Shown here one piece after another: positions 1 through 16,600 of a stretch of DNA of 64,000 bases (positions are counted from its first letter, which is position 1; every line of letters begins with the position of its first letter). A program made the translations under genes and the position numbers. Below the pieces are notes generated by a model, which saw only the letters and a list, made by a program, of their open reading frames with translations, did no database searches and was not told the DNA's origin. This stretch comes from Onchocerca volvulus (Eukaryota > Nematoda > Chromadorea > Rhabditida > Onchocercidae), in the NCBI GenBank assembly GCA_000499405.2, contig HG738138.1:23651097-23715096 (forward strand), written 5' to 3'.

Positions 1-2610
1 ATCATAGTTTGATAAACATTTACAATATCACTTATTATAAATGATTTTATTTCTTTCTTTTTTTTTCCAATATTAAGAAAGAATTTCATGATTTTGTTAT
101 TTATGTCTTGCGACATCATTTTTCAACAAATTCTTTATTATTTTTTTAGATTTTTCTAAATTTTGAAATAAAAATTTTCAAAATTCGAATTGGGATCTAA
201 TTTTGTGTCTATTTTAGTATTTTTTAACGGTCTTTTTTTTTTTTTTTTGATCAAAAATTAACGCTATATTTCGCGAAAAAATGCATATGAAATAATTAAA
301 ATTTCGTCAAAATAGATCGATAACAGTGCGTTACAAATAACTGGTGGAATAATTATGAACTTTGATGGATTTATAATTTTCAAATAGGTCCTTTTTAATA
401 GTGATATCAATTATTTTAGAGTTTGGATTTTTATATAAACCCAAATAATTGCTTGTTTGTTTTTTTTTTACTTGGAATTTTTTCCTAGATTTGAGTCCTA
501 GATTTGATTCTGTCTAATTTAATTTTTTTTTCTACTATATTCTAAATTTTTGAAAGATTAATATGATCACCTATATTTGACATGATAAGGATAAGATTAC
601 GAATGGAAAAGATCAAAATCATGACGAATCAAATCTAGAACTCAACTATTCATTTAAGTATAATGCCAAAGAGGAAAAAAAAAAAGAGATGGAGTCCGAG
701 AAGCTGCAAAAAACAAAAATCGAAGTAATCGCAAGTTTGAGAAATAAATAAAACTAAGATGATGTTAAAATGATAACCAAGAGATAGACTATAATGCAGT
801 GATAAGAAAAAGAAACTAATAGTTAATCGAGCAAATCAATTTCGATGATACTTGATTTGAAATCATAAAAAATAGGAATATGATATGAATGGTGATAAAA
901 AAAAATGGTTCGATGCGAAATTATTAAAATATCTGATCTGCTCTAGTGAATTTGCATTTTAAGAATTATTTAATCATGTAATCTTCCAGTAGCAACATGT
1001 TAGATGTAAACTTGAATTGATCTTCCAAAGGAAATAGATAATATGAGCCATTCGGTCTGTCAAAGAATAATTATTTAGAAATATATTTTTTGAGCTAGTT
1101 TCCTTCACTTAGTGCTTAAAATAAGATTCAAACGGAAAAATTATTCTCTACAAGTACCAGAAGGAGTTGAAGGATGTGATACCTTCTGGACAAATTGATC
1201 AGAATCAAAATGAATGAAATATAATCAACTGAAAAAAATTTTTTTGATCCATTCATGTTAAGTATGCAATTTTATGAAAAAAATAACAAATTAATGATCC
1301 TGGAAGGTAAATGATCTCTTATCTGAGACTTGATTCCCACCATTACTTACTTTATAAAAACTCGGATCTAATATTTTGATAGTTTTCTAAGAAATTTTCG
1401 GAGAAGATAGATCAAACGACAAATTGATGGCTACATTATTATAACAGCTTAATATAAGTTTGATAATATGATTTCAGTTCTTTAGTAATTTATTGTGAGA
1501 ATAAAGATGAATTAAACATAGACCGTGCACATTTAAACATTTTAAACTTTTTTTGGACATTTTTAAAATTTATTTCACAATATGTCATTATCCATTAATT
1601 GGTTTTTTATCCAAATAATTCACATAATGCTTGCAAAAAATATTCTTTTCTCTATTACGGAACTTTTTGGTATCACAGCAGATATAATTGAACTAATACG
1701 ATATTAATATTTTCGACTGATTAACTTCATAAAATGCCAAAAGATAAAAATCTAGAAGTTTACTTTCTGAATACAATAACAATATTGATAATAAGAAGTA
1801 ATTCATGACAAAAATGGTTATCGTAAGAATATCAGCTACAGCCAGATCAGTGAATTATTATAAATTTGATTTTTCGATAATTTCATAATTAAATTTATTA
1901 ACCAAAATTTGATTACCAACCATAATTTGTAACCATAGATTTTGACAGATGCTTATTCTGAATCTTTCTTATTCTGTATTCTTTCAAAATTTTAACATAA
2001 TGAGATCCACAGTTATGAAAAAAGCAATGCTATCAAAAATGCCGATAACCAAAAAGCAGAGAAATGTTGGCATTAATTACGTTTATGAAGAATTTTTACT
2101 TTCTTTGGAACTTTATGTTGTAAGGAATCATTTATGATAAGAGAAATATCTGACTGAATCATCAATTTTTGAAGAACCTTTGAAATAAGAGAAATATTTA
2201 ACTTCTTCAATCGATCTGCAACGAATTCAAAGGAATATAACTTTAAACTTTACTATGCATTTATGCTTTAATTTATAATTTTCTAATGACAGTATATGAG
2301 ATTCGAAATATCAGAGGTTGGTGGAATGCGAGAATTATGAAAATTTTATTTTTGAATTCAAATATGCCAACAAAATTTTTAGAAATAAATCAATGAATGG
2401 TGAATTTGAAAAAATATATAAACATTTAATTTTAGCAATCATTCTTATATTGATAAAGTGAACGACAGATATAGAAACACACATGAATGGTTCCATTTAC
2501 GTTAAAATATATTTTAAAAAATTGAAAATAAAAGTAGCAAGTAAATTACTAAATTCCATTATTCTCATTACTCTCATTTCAAGCGGGCGGACGAACAAAC
2601 ATATTTTCCG
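1..2610. other. Region without a recognised gene
   Basis: AT-rich sequence with many homopolymer runs. Two short stretches read like protein (about 664-750, lysine/glutamate-rich, and about 1144-1215). They have no acceptor, start or partner exon that I could join, so they may be relics of a decayed gene or chance. An in-frame stretch at 1949-2137 does not look like a protein of any family I know. Confidence 0.5.
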
Positions 2611-5682
<3,072 letters not shown>

Positions 5683-8202
5683 ATTTATGAACTATGAATT
5701 CCATTTCTATTTCTATCCCAAATAATCATTTTTGTGAATTAATCGATTTACATCTTTAATATTATCTTGAATTCGAATGTTCTATGTTTTTATTTTGCAA
5801 ATTATAATAAATTCGGTAGTTGCTCGCAACAATTAAATAATTAATAATTTGAATACAAGAATTTGAATACAACAATTAATAATTTTTTAATCTGTGACTA
5901 CAAAAGAAAGTTTAGTCTTAGGAAGGCCTTGGTTAGTTGCAATTGACGTACGTTAACGATGAACGTCTAGCAATGTTTTAGACACTGTCGGAAAAATCCG
6001 AAAAGTATAATTATTGTAAATAAAGAATGTTAGAGGTCAGAAAACGTTCTACTTACAAAAATGGCCCACTTGGAGCACACATTCAATGTTTATGGTTCAT
6101 TCAAGCAAGCAAGACATCATACTCATGAAAGTTGAGAATAGGTTGAAGACATTTTGTCTCACTATTCCTCTAATCATTCACTTTATCGAACATAATTAAT
6201 AGTTTCAAAAGGATTAAAAGGATAAACATATTTATCACTAAAAGGAGAAAGATGTTTGCTAACGAAGAATGAGTATATTTCCCGCCAAAACGGCAAACAT
6301 CTTTGCCGCCAAAACGCTCCGATTAACAGATAAGCAAAATAAGGTCAACCAATCATAGGAAAGTAAGACCTCGAAAGGATTTAAAAAATTCAGATTTTTG
6401 AACAGAATCAGATTCTACAACGACCATAGCAACAGTTCAACTCAAATCGACGCAACAATCGACAATCAAGAAGCAGTACTCTTTTGTACGAACGATGAAG
6501 AAAAGAATACCCGGCAATAAATTTATTTGCATATTCTCTGATAACTGTTTGTTCGTAACTGTTCCGTCTATTAATAAGTTCTTCGAAGAAAGAAAAAAAA
6601 AAAAAGTTCTTTAAAGAATTCTTTCTTCAAATAGGAATCGTTTCTTTCACAAAATCACTTTCCCGATAGGCACTATAAATTGAAATTCGTTCTTCAAAAT
6701 ACCTTTAATTTTGATTGTCTCAGGAATTTAATTCTTTTTTTGATTATTTCATTTTTTTTTATTTATGTCTATCCATTATTTTGTTTAATATTTCATTTAT
6801 TCAATAAAATATATTTTTGTTATCTTCAATAGAAAGTCGAAGAACAGCTAAAGAAATTGCTCATATAATTATTGCTAAATTTCTCGCTCTAGAACAGCCG
6901 CTCAAAATATTGCTGTTTTGATTAATTTGATTTCAACATTCAGTGGAATTTCAAAACAATTAATTAAGCATCCATTTGTCCACCATTGAGTTCTCTCCCT
7001 CTCTTGAGGGACATCAACTTGCACAAACATCAAACCTTGATTTTTGCAAGGGCATGCCTTTTATGGCTATTTAATGACCACCTCGACTTATAAAAAGCTT
7101 GAAATCATGGGGCAGAGTTTATGATTTGAAAAGGTTTCTTTTTTTTTCTTTTTTTTTTATTGATAATTCCATACATAGCAAATCTCCGGTCTTTAAGGGA
7201 TTCAGATTGAGCCAGTTTGATTTTCAAATAAGTACCGCCAAAAACGCTCTCAAAATGCGCTTATTGCTCTTTCTTCAATTAATTGAATTCCTTCCCTTTT
7301 CCTCTCCGTTTCTTTTTTGTGAATTTTCAGAAACAAAGAATTGTAAGAAGAGATTAAAAAACAAAGCAGAAATCAACAAAGATTGTCAAAGGTCATAGGA
7401 TAATCAATTATGCATCCATTTGCCCATCAATTAAAGCATCCAGTATACCAACCACATTTCTTTTCCCCTCTGATATGACCGGAATGGAACTTCTGAATAT
7501 AACGCGTTGAAAGAGTAATTGTTGTGGTTATCCGCAATTTGGTGGAATTGGAAAGAAAAATTAAAGTATATATTTTTCATTTCACAATTTACTATCTTTT
7601 TTTCATCAAACCATCAAAAAAAGAAAAAACACAGAAACAGCAACAGATATTAAAAAAGAATGGAAATTGTGTCTTTACATTCATTGAATATAATTAAATA
7701 ATATTAGTAGTACTTTTTCATTGAATTTTTCATAATATATCCCTATATCAATCAATAAAATGCCCTACTAATACTATTCAAAAAAGGGAGGGTCAAAGGT
7801 CATCACATCTAATTAGTTATACAGAGCATCCTGTTAAAAGCATGTAAGGGGTCTCCTCAGTCATCAGTTTTCTTTTGTTCTTATTTTCCTAATGGTCGTC
7901 CCTTGCTGTTAGTGCTAAATCGAAATTTTTTATTATTTCTGTTCATTCTCCATTTAACAAATTTAATCAGAATAACTTTCGGGTCAAATCAAGAATGCAA
8001 AGTTATTCCGAATATCTCTGTTCCAGATTTTTAAATAAATAAGCTTCTTCTTGAAGTAATCGCGAAACGTAGTTCATTTGCATAATTGCTAGACTAAAGC
8101 AACCATTTGAGAAAATCGTATTTTAATTTCAGTCGATATTCAAATTTTTTTCCTTTTTTCCTATAGTTATCATTTATAGCAAACAGCAAGCGTGATATAG
8201 AA
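5683..8202. other. Intergenic stretch with weak repeats and one tiny ORF
   Basis: No recognised gene. A short motif CCGCCAAAA recurs near 6281, 6304 and 7235, and a phrase around GCATCCATTTG occurs near 6968 and 7410, so parts of 6280-7450 look like diverged duplicates. An ATG at 7255 opens a 47-codon frame to 7398 with a hydrophobic start and a lysine-rich end. It could encode a small secreted peptide, but length and composition make chance likely. Confidence 0.4.
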
Positions 8203-11200
8203 ATGGAAAAACAAATGCTGTTGAACGATACTTATCGTGATAAAAATGGGAAAAATCAAAAATCATCAATTCCAACGTTATCATCCGGTAACGTATTCGT
8301 TGAAACCGGAGCATTCATCGCTAAAAGGATAGATGATCTGGAAACATATTACGTAAGTCTTATTTGATATTTACTGTGAACTCCTTCGAAACTAAATTGA
8401 TACTTTGAATAACGCGAGGACGAAGTGAGAAATAAGTTGAAGAGATTTGAATGCTAGTTTCTTCCCATGAAAGATTTTCATTTATTTCAAATGAACAAGA
8501 TCGATGATATGTATCTTGAAATGAATAAAAGAAGACATCTGCATGAATGGAATATTTCCAGGAAGCTATCTGAAAATTTAATTTAATTTTGTTTGCATTG
8601 CTTGATCTCAATTAATTGGCATAACTTTCGTGTAGGACTTCTGATATTAATGCATACAACAGACATTAACTTTTGTTTTTTTCCTTTTTTTTTTTTTTTT
8701 TTTTCATCTTCAACTATTCATTGCTATTCATATTTCGTGAATAGCTTATTAATTATTAAAGAAGTCTTTTATTATTATTATTATTATTAATTACAACAAA
8801 TCTGAGTGAATAAAACTTAAGCAATCCAATTCTAAAAGTGGCACTCTTAAGGAATTTTTATTATATCAATGATCGATTATTGAAGCAAATCGCCATCATT
8901 TCGGTTTCTTCCCCTTTTTTCTGATTATTATTAAGGTCTAAAAAGTTGGCATGGTAAAAAATTGGAACAGTTGTTAGATGGAAAAATTTACACTTCAACT
9001 GGTTCTGATCTCAAAATATGACATTACATTTAAAAGATAGATTGAGAAATTTTCCAATTTTGATTCTTGAATTTCAGAGGAAGTTAAGAGAGGAGCAGAA
9101 AAATCTAAATGTTGGGAATGCTCGGGCGGAAGAATTTGTATGTGTTTCTGATGTTCTATTATTTGGCTTTTTATGAATGAACTTACAGTTTGTTATGGAA
9201 AATATGAAATCTGTTTAGACTGAAAGAATAATTTCAAAATAAACAAAGTAAAGAATTAGCTCAATACTATTTCATTTTTCATAAATGAAGCTTAAAATTT
9301 GTTATGGAAAATGTGAAATCCATTTAGGCTGAAAATAATTTCAAAATAAACAAAGGAAAGAGTCAGCTCAATATTTGTTGTTTATAAAGAAATCTTAAAG
9401 TTTTTAATGGAAAATGTGGAATCTATTTAGGCTGGAAATAATTTCAAAATAAGCGAAGTAAAAAGTCAACTCAATGCTATGCATGAATTGAAAAAAATTT
9501 ATCTGTCCGATATGAAGAAAATTCAACAAGTGACAAATGAACAAGAAAAGGTTGAAAAAATTATTATTTTTATTCCCAAAATAGTCATGCATCATCAATT
9601 TCGATACACATTCATTCTAGAAGTTTGTTATAATAAAATTTTTGAATTTTATTTTTTATAGAGAAATGAAAATAAGTTTATGAAACGAATGATAAATTTT
9701 CAACGCTTCAAAGAAATTCTGTTACTGATGCAGAATTTTGAAATACGAGAAGCATTTCGCACTAAAACTAAAAGAGCCGTTGTGAGTTAAATGGGTTTTT
9801 TTTATATTATTTACATAAATAGCAACAAATATTTCCTACGGAGAAGATTAGTATTCAATCCAGCTTCTCTTAGCTTAAGGCTTTATTGATAATAAACTTT
9901 TCCACACCTATAATAATGGATAAATGTTTTTCTTAATGATTTATCTTTGATCTTAATTTGCATGGCATTTGCTTGGAATAAAAATTAAGCAAGGAAATTA
10001 AGAAATTATTATTTTCATTCCCAAAATAAAATATAATTATATTAAAAAGAAATATGATGAAACTGCATGTGCTTTAAAATAACTCTCAATTCTCTTCAGG
10101 TAGATATTGAATAAACACCTTTTCAAGATGATTTGTACGATGTTGGCTCATCATAGATATCATCGATAACATTAAATTTTGCTATCAACTTGAACATGTC
10201 TAAAAGATAAGGCAGAAAACTAAAAAAAAAATTTAAAAAAAAAAGAAGTGGTACAACTATATTAATCAGTCAATTATTATCAGCAACTAACTGAAGACGA
10301 ATTTGCGCACTTGGATTGGTTAAATGCCGCAATTAATCCATCAATAAATTCCGTTCAGAATATAAAGGCTTGGCACAGGAAATTACAAGATAGTACTTTA
10401 AAAGGGATGGAAATCATACTTGGTTCGAATAAAAAAATCAATAATTCTTGGACAGGTAGGAAACAAATGAAATGAATATTGCGTAATTTTTTTCTTTTTT
10501 CTTTTTTTTTTTTTTTTATAATAAACGAATTTTAAGAGCAAAAAATTTTTATATTTTTGTCAAGAGTTTGCTTCCAATATTTAATCGCTAATATGGCTTC
10601 TAATGCAATATACATTTTTCCAGATTATGACACGAAACGTTTATTGGAACGAATTAGTACCTGTGGGTTTTTTGAAGGAAAGCCGGTTTGGAAAAACATG
10701 GAAATCTTTAATCGACTTAACAAGATTACACCTCCAACAAGGGTTAGATTTTGGAAACAATGTAATATTTCAAATAAACCTTTATTACCATATAGAAAAT
10801 GTTTTATTTATTAAAGACGAAAATACGGAATTCAATAAATCTTTATAATTTCAGACTATATCTGGTACTGAAATGAAATCTTATCTTAACATGACATCTA
10901 ATGCCAACATTTCAAAATGCCACAATCAAAGCTCCAATAATAATTCTGTCAGTAAGTCTTCATCAATTTCAAAATACAATTTGGTAAAACGAATAATTTA
11001 ATAAGCATAATTAATGATAATAATAGGAATTAATCTACGCGAAAAAAAAATCTTCGTAATATTTAAAATATTCAAATTCATAGTGAAAAAAATGCAAGAG
11101 ATTGATAATATTTCTTTTTTTTTTCAATTGGTTCAAATTTTCAACAAAATAATGCAGAAGCCGACAAAAAGGTAACAAATAAGACAAGAATCATAACAAA

Positions 11201-11818
11201 TAAGACAATAACCAAGAAAAGAGAAATGTATGCGTACATGAAAATGAGCGATAAACCTAATGGTTAGTTAATGATTACACTTTGCTTTTTTGAATTGAAA
11301 CATTTTTTAAGTCTTTTAAGAAATTTATTTTTATATTTAATAGAAATGAAGTGTTAGAGATTTTTAATGACTAAAGTTATGACATTTGAATTATGAATGG
11401 AAAATTGATTTGTTGTATTTAATAATGAAGAATAAAATAACTATGATATTCTGGAATTTTCTCGAAGAATATAGTAAACGAGCATAAATAATCGCATCAA
11501 ATGATTGTTTGCAAAAATAGAGACAAAAAAAAAAGGGCAAAAAAATAAAATGAATAGATGAAAACATCTATTTAAAAAAAGTAATTGAATTATTTGGTGG
11601 TTTATTAGGATGAAATGTTTGAAAAATTAAAGATAAACTTGTCATTTCTGATTATTCCTCCGATTCTATTAACATTCAAATCTTTCAAACTATAAATTTT
11701 AATTTCAGATCATTATCTTTGTTTCAATTTTTATCCTGCTCGTTTCACTGCGGACATAAAGGTACCACCATCATTGGGTGGACGACCACCAGGAATATTG
11801 ATTCGTTGTGATTTTTGA
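8203..11818 (+). CDS. Unrecognised basic, probably coiled-coil protein
   Basis: Nine exons connect with matching phases: 8203-8352, 9078-9137, 9431-9550, 9662-9781, 10284-10455, 10624-10742, 10855-10951, 11158-11262, 11709-11818, about 350 residues. The ATG follows an acceptor-like TATAG by two bases. There is no signal peptide or membrane segment. Residues about 40-150 are rich in K, E, Q and L with heptad-like spacing and are probably helical or coiled coil. A globular-looking middle follows (DEFAHLDWLNAAI; STCGFFEGKPVW), then an Asn/Ser/Lys-rich linker. The C-terminus carries the motif PSLGGRPPGILIRCDF. I do not recognise the family; intracellular structural or scaffold roles would suit but are only inference. 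After the TGA at 11816 the same frame stays open for 34 more codons. The fragment around the third exon is triplicated upstream. Confidence 0.72.
9189..9550 (+). repeat. Three tandem copies of an intron end plus exon start
   Basis: A unit of about 103-109 bp occurs three times, starting near 9189, 9298 and 9401. Each copy carries the end of an intron, an acceptor-like TTTAG and the first part of exon 3 of the surrounding gene. Only the last copy (exon from 9431) keeps a frame that runs to a donor. The first has an early stop and the second runs only about 20 codons. This looks like tandem duplication of an exon with two copies decayed to intron. Confidence 0.7.
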
Positions 11819-13610
11819 TATAGAAATGGGAAATTAAAATTAATGTCCCGCAAATTTTTGTCTGATCTTTTAGCTGCTCGTCTTTTTGTAAATGGAAATA
11901 TTTTCGCTTCTTTTGGTTCTTGATTGCGAAGATTTGTTATCATGTATTCATCGCCACGTTCATTTTACTTTTCCTCAAAATGTTATACTCTTATGATTAC
12001 ATATTTTATCTTTCAATTTACTTTTCATTCAGGGAAGTTTTATATTTTCAATTCATTCTTCATTTTAACTTTGATTTGAGTATTGTAAATGAATCTCTTA
12101 TCCAGCAGCATATGACCTTTTTGTTCTTTATATGTTTCGTTAGCAAATAAATGCCTGAATTTCATTTTTGAATAATTTTTTCACATCGGTGATATTTTAC
12201 TATGACATTTTAAAAAAGTGAATTGATTACGAAAACAATTGTTTTCTCCAGAATCCCTTTCTGATACTTTTCTTCGGAAGGTGACGACAATAAATTCTAC
12301 AACATAATGATTAATTGCTTTAACATAATAATGTTGCAAGATTATTGCTATTTTACAATGAAGGCCATCCCAATAATTAATTTTCAAAACGATTTAAATT
12401 TTCATTAGACTAGAAATTGTACATTTCTGGATAAAAATGCTTTTTATAGATAGACTTAAGCTTATTCATAAGATTATATATATATATATTGTTATGTTAG
12501 TATTCCAGTTTTCTTCAGTCGTGAAATTTCGTCTTTTTTTTTTGTCTTCAACTTTATTTGCGTCGCAATGATTTCCTGAACCAATACAAGTCAAATCAAT
12601 CAAAGTTGGTGCAAATAAAGATATACAAGAATATTTGAATAACTAATTATCTTTACAATGATAAACCAATCTGGATCATGATGAGATCAATTAGTGCTAA
12701 TCAAAGATCAAATCCGTAAATCAGAATTACTGCAAATTTCATTTTCATCTCTTATCGAATATAATTCATCTTGAATTATATCGATAGCTTATAATATGCC
12801 GATATTTCAAGACGAAAAATTTTCCTATATAAATTATAAGTCCCAAGCTACAGAGGTATTTTCAGGTCATGATATTTTGGCAAGAAGGATTCTGATCGAA
12901 TTCTAATTTAGATTGAAAATCTTCGACTAGATCAACAACAGCCTTTATTAGGTTTACACAATATATTAAACAATATCGAATTTTACCAACAGTAAACAAT
13001 AAAAATGAACAAAACACGATAATTATAGAGGATATCAACAGTGGTCTTCTGATTACTTGAACTGCCGTTGAGATCGCTTGATATTGACCGGAAATTGATT
13101 GCCACTGATACTAATGTAAAACAGCCTATCACTGATATAGTCCCTTTGTTGTTGATGAACTGAAGCCATTGATGATTATACTGTTCGATCGCTGATCCTG
13201 ATATACTATTATCATGCTGACGACACAAAATATATATTGTTTGGGACACTTAATGTTGTAGATATTGATAATTGATATTGCTGCCCCGAAAGCTTCCATT
13301 TTATATGGATCATATTTGATAGAGGCGGAAATTCACATATTGATCTTACAAAAAATTCGTTTGAATAAAGATTAAAGAATAAGAAATAGGTAATGCTTAA
13401 AACATTTAAACAAAGAACAAAGCTTTAGTTCCTATGACATTTGACAAACCATTTACAACTCTTCGATAAAACGCACGGTTATTAATCTCATTCCAAACAT
13501 GTTTTACAACCATTTACAATCCTTAGAAAAGCACATAAGCATTATGAGCAGATTGGAGGATGAGAGACAAAAGCCATTGTGCACGATAGGGATCAATGAC
13601 TTTTACATGT
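11819..13610. other. Intergenic region
   Basis: No convincing gene. Contains a short TA run near 12477-12489. Open frames on either strand (for example 12983-13249 on the minus strand) lack family resemblance and splice context. Confidence 0.5.
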
Positions 13611-16600
13611 ATGAGATTACAAATTTCTGTTGGAAAGAATATTTGGATTATGTCCGTATTTCAATTTACCGCCATGATATTAAATGTTTGCTTGATTGTA
13701 TTTCTATCTGCGATTTGTTCGGGGGAAAAAATTTTTGGTAAGAAAATATGAATTATATTCAATAAATACCTTTTACAATACCAAGAGGAGTAATTCATAC
13801 GAAACAAGAAATTTTGAAATTTTCATATCATAATTTATTAAACTTTGCATATTTTTTTTTTCATTTCATGGTGAGATTTCTCAAATTTATGAATAAATTC
13901 AAATTGTGAGGAATTCTGATTCGTGTTTCATTATTGGTGGCGAATCGGATAGTAGTTCGAACAATGAAAGTGGATTCCACAAAATCGCTTAGGGGCTACT
14001 AAAAAGATTGGATGATTTCTAACATTACTGAAAACTAAGCTATAAAAGATGGTGGTTTTATTGATTAAATATTTTTGAATAATCCATCATAGTGATACAT
14101 CATAATCCACTTGCTATTTTTCACAAAACGATGAACAGAATGCGAAACTGTTATCAATAGTAGATAATGTAGCATAAAAATTATTTTTAAAATTTCTTGA
14201 ATAATTTGCAAATAATTCATAAATAGCAAGTATCATTCTTTTTTTGAAAGTGTGAATTAAGCTATTTTTGCGTGTAATACGTGTTTCTTACGTTAACAGC
14301 AGAAAAAATAGTATTTCTCAGTTACCGTAATGACAAGATTTACAAAAATTTTGCGCCAATTAAGCGTGAAAACATATAATGTTTTGATTGGACAGAAGTT
14401 AGGAATTTCTTCTAAGATCTATAGCAGTCTTCCGCTCTGTTAATAATGTGAGCAGCAGTGTAATAAAGAATGATATAGCTTGAAGTGTTAAGTTTTATCT
14501 TTATCTCTCTAAATCTGCCGGCCTTACTTGATTAATTATCCTCAAAAATTTCTCCAACTCTTCATATCAATTTTCAAATATTTTAAATTTTCAGACGTTT
14601 AATTTTCATAGGAATATTCAAAAAATTAATTGATTTTTGCATATATTGCTTTCTTTTATAGCTGTTTCCAATGTTCAACAAAGGATTATATGATATCAAA
14701 GAGAAGGGTCAAGAAGTTGCAATTTAGCGAAATTACTGATTATTGATGTAAAGTAAAAGATACTTATTCAGTATTTCTCAGTTTTGCCTTTTGTTTCCTG
14801 GCATAAGAATAATTCTTTCCTTCTGATCTGCAAAACATACAAATTATTATTAAAATATATGATTTAATGAAGGTACTTTAACAAAAAAAGAAGTGTGAAA
14901 TTTGTTTTATTGCATTTTATATGGAATATTGAAAAAGTTAAATCATTTGACAAAATTTGTCTGAATAGGTGGATGATTTTTGATCTCAATTATTTTTTTT
15001 TTAATATGTTCTAAAATAAATCTTCAATAAATTTTAGACTAAGAAAGTATGTCAGGAACCAAGCGGTATGGATCAACAGATGAATGATGAGAGCATTCAG
15101 TGTATCTTTTCGACCTTTGAACTTACGAGTTTTATAGAACAACAAGAATTTACTCAATCATAATTTTTTTTTAGACACAACTGTTGGAGATATGAAATAT
15201 AAGAGAGAAAATACTCTTCTTGGACATTATATATATCTTTATATGATATAACGACTAATCAGTTTTTAAATATGAAATAAAAAAAAAACAGAAATCTAAT
15301 GAACTCTGAAAAAACAAAGCGATTTTATTGTCTTAAAAAGTATTCGACCTTCCAAATCCATCCTCACAATCAGGCTGTTGATGATGTCTGATCTAATAGA
15401 CTAATGAGTAATGAATTTTTTCAAGTTATTTGAAGCTTCTAGGAATAGTGAAACTTTCAAAAGTACTTCAGCATTACTCAATCGTTGTTGCTCTTACATT
15501 TGATGAAATGAATCATATAAATTTCTTAAAGAATAATAAAGAATGATTAATAATTAGAATACAATAATAGCGATATATAAAAATGTTATTTATATTTTTT
15601 TAAATTTTATTTCGTAAAGTACAAAAATTGTTTAGGCATTTGCTGATTACAAATTGGAAGAAAACAAAGTTTCAATTAGGTATTTTAACTGAATTGCGAG
15701 ATGCTTTGTACTAGGAAATGGGTAGACTTGAACAAACAACGGTAGAGCAAAGAAAGATTCAATTTTATTTCTACTAAGATAAATATTTCTTAAATTAAAG
15801 AAGAAAATAAATATAGAGACAATTGCAATATTCAGTTTCATAAGTGACATCATCAGATAAAGTTTCTTGTTGATGTGAATTCAAAATGCAACAATATCCT
15901 ATGATACTTCTTTTATCGTACACAGAATCGGTGTAAAATATCGATTTTGCCACTTGTTTATTAGTGTAATGAATTATGCAATCTATTATTTGCCGAAGGA
16001 TCAAAAAGAATTTACGAAAAAAATAGCAGATTTTTCTTATTATAAAAAAATTATCACATAATTACGGAATCTTAAAATAAAAAAAAAACATTTTACGATG
16101 GAACTAATAAAGTTGAAATCGTTTGAAAGATCTTTTTTTTTTTTCATGAAACCGAAAATAGCCAAATTTTAATGATATGACTGAGTTATATTAGGAGAAA
16201 AAAAAAAGAAAGGTTAGATCTTCAATATTGCTTTTATAACATTCTGTCCAAATTCCATAATTAATGGTAACTTTGTTAAAAGAATGAAAATTTTTTCAGT
16301 ATCAAAAAACAACGATGTCTTCTTTAGGAAAGTACCTAAAATGGTATTTCTTATTTTTTAAAAATCTGTAAAAGAGAATTGCGATCAGTTAAGACCCAGC
16401 CATATATTCTTCAACAACAAAAAAAAAAAAAGTAGAAGCAAAATCTTTTTTATTAAATGAAATTATAGAATACATCAATATTACCAAATTATCAACAGAT
16501 ATTGGATAAACGAGAAGTGAACTTTTGAATTCGCTATGTAAATTAATTAATTCAAGAATAAATTTGCATAGTTGTACGAAAATTTGGAAATGTATGTTAC

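Noticed and set aside
11731..11943. 70-codon minus-strand ORF
   Set aside because: It is antisense to the last exon of the coiled-coil gene and has no splice context.
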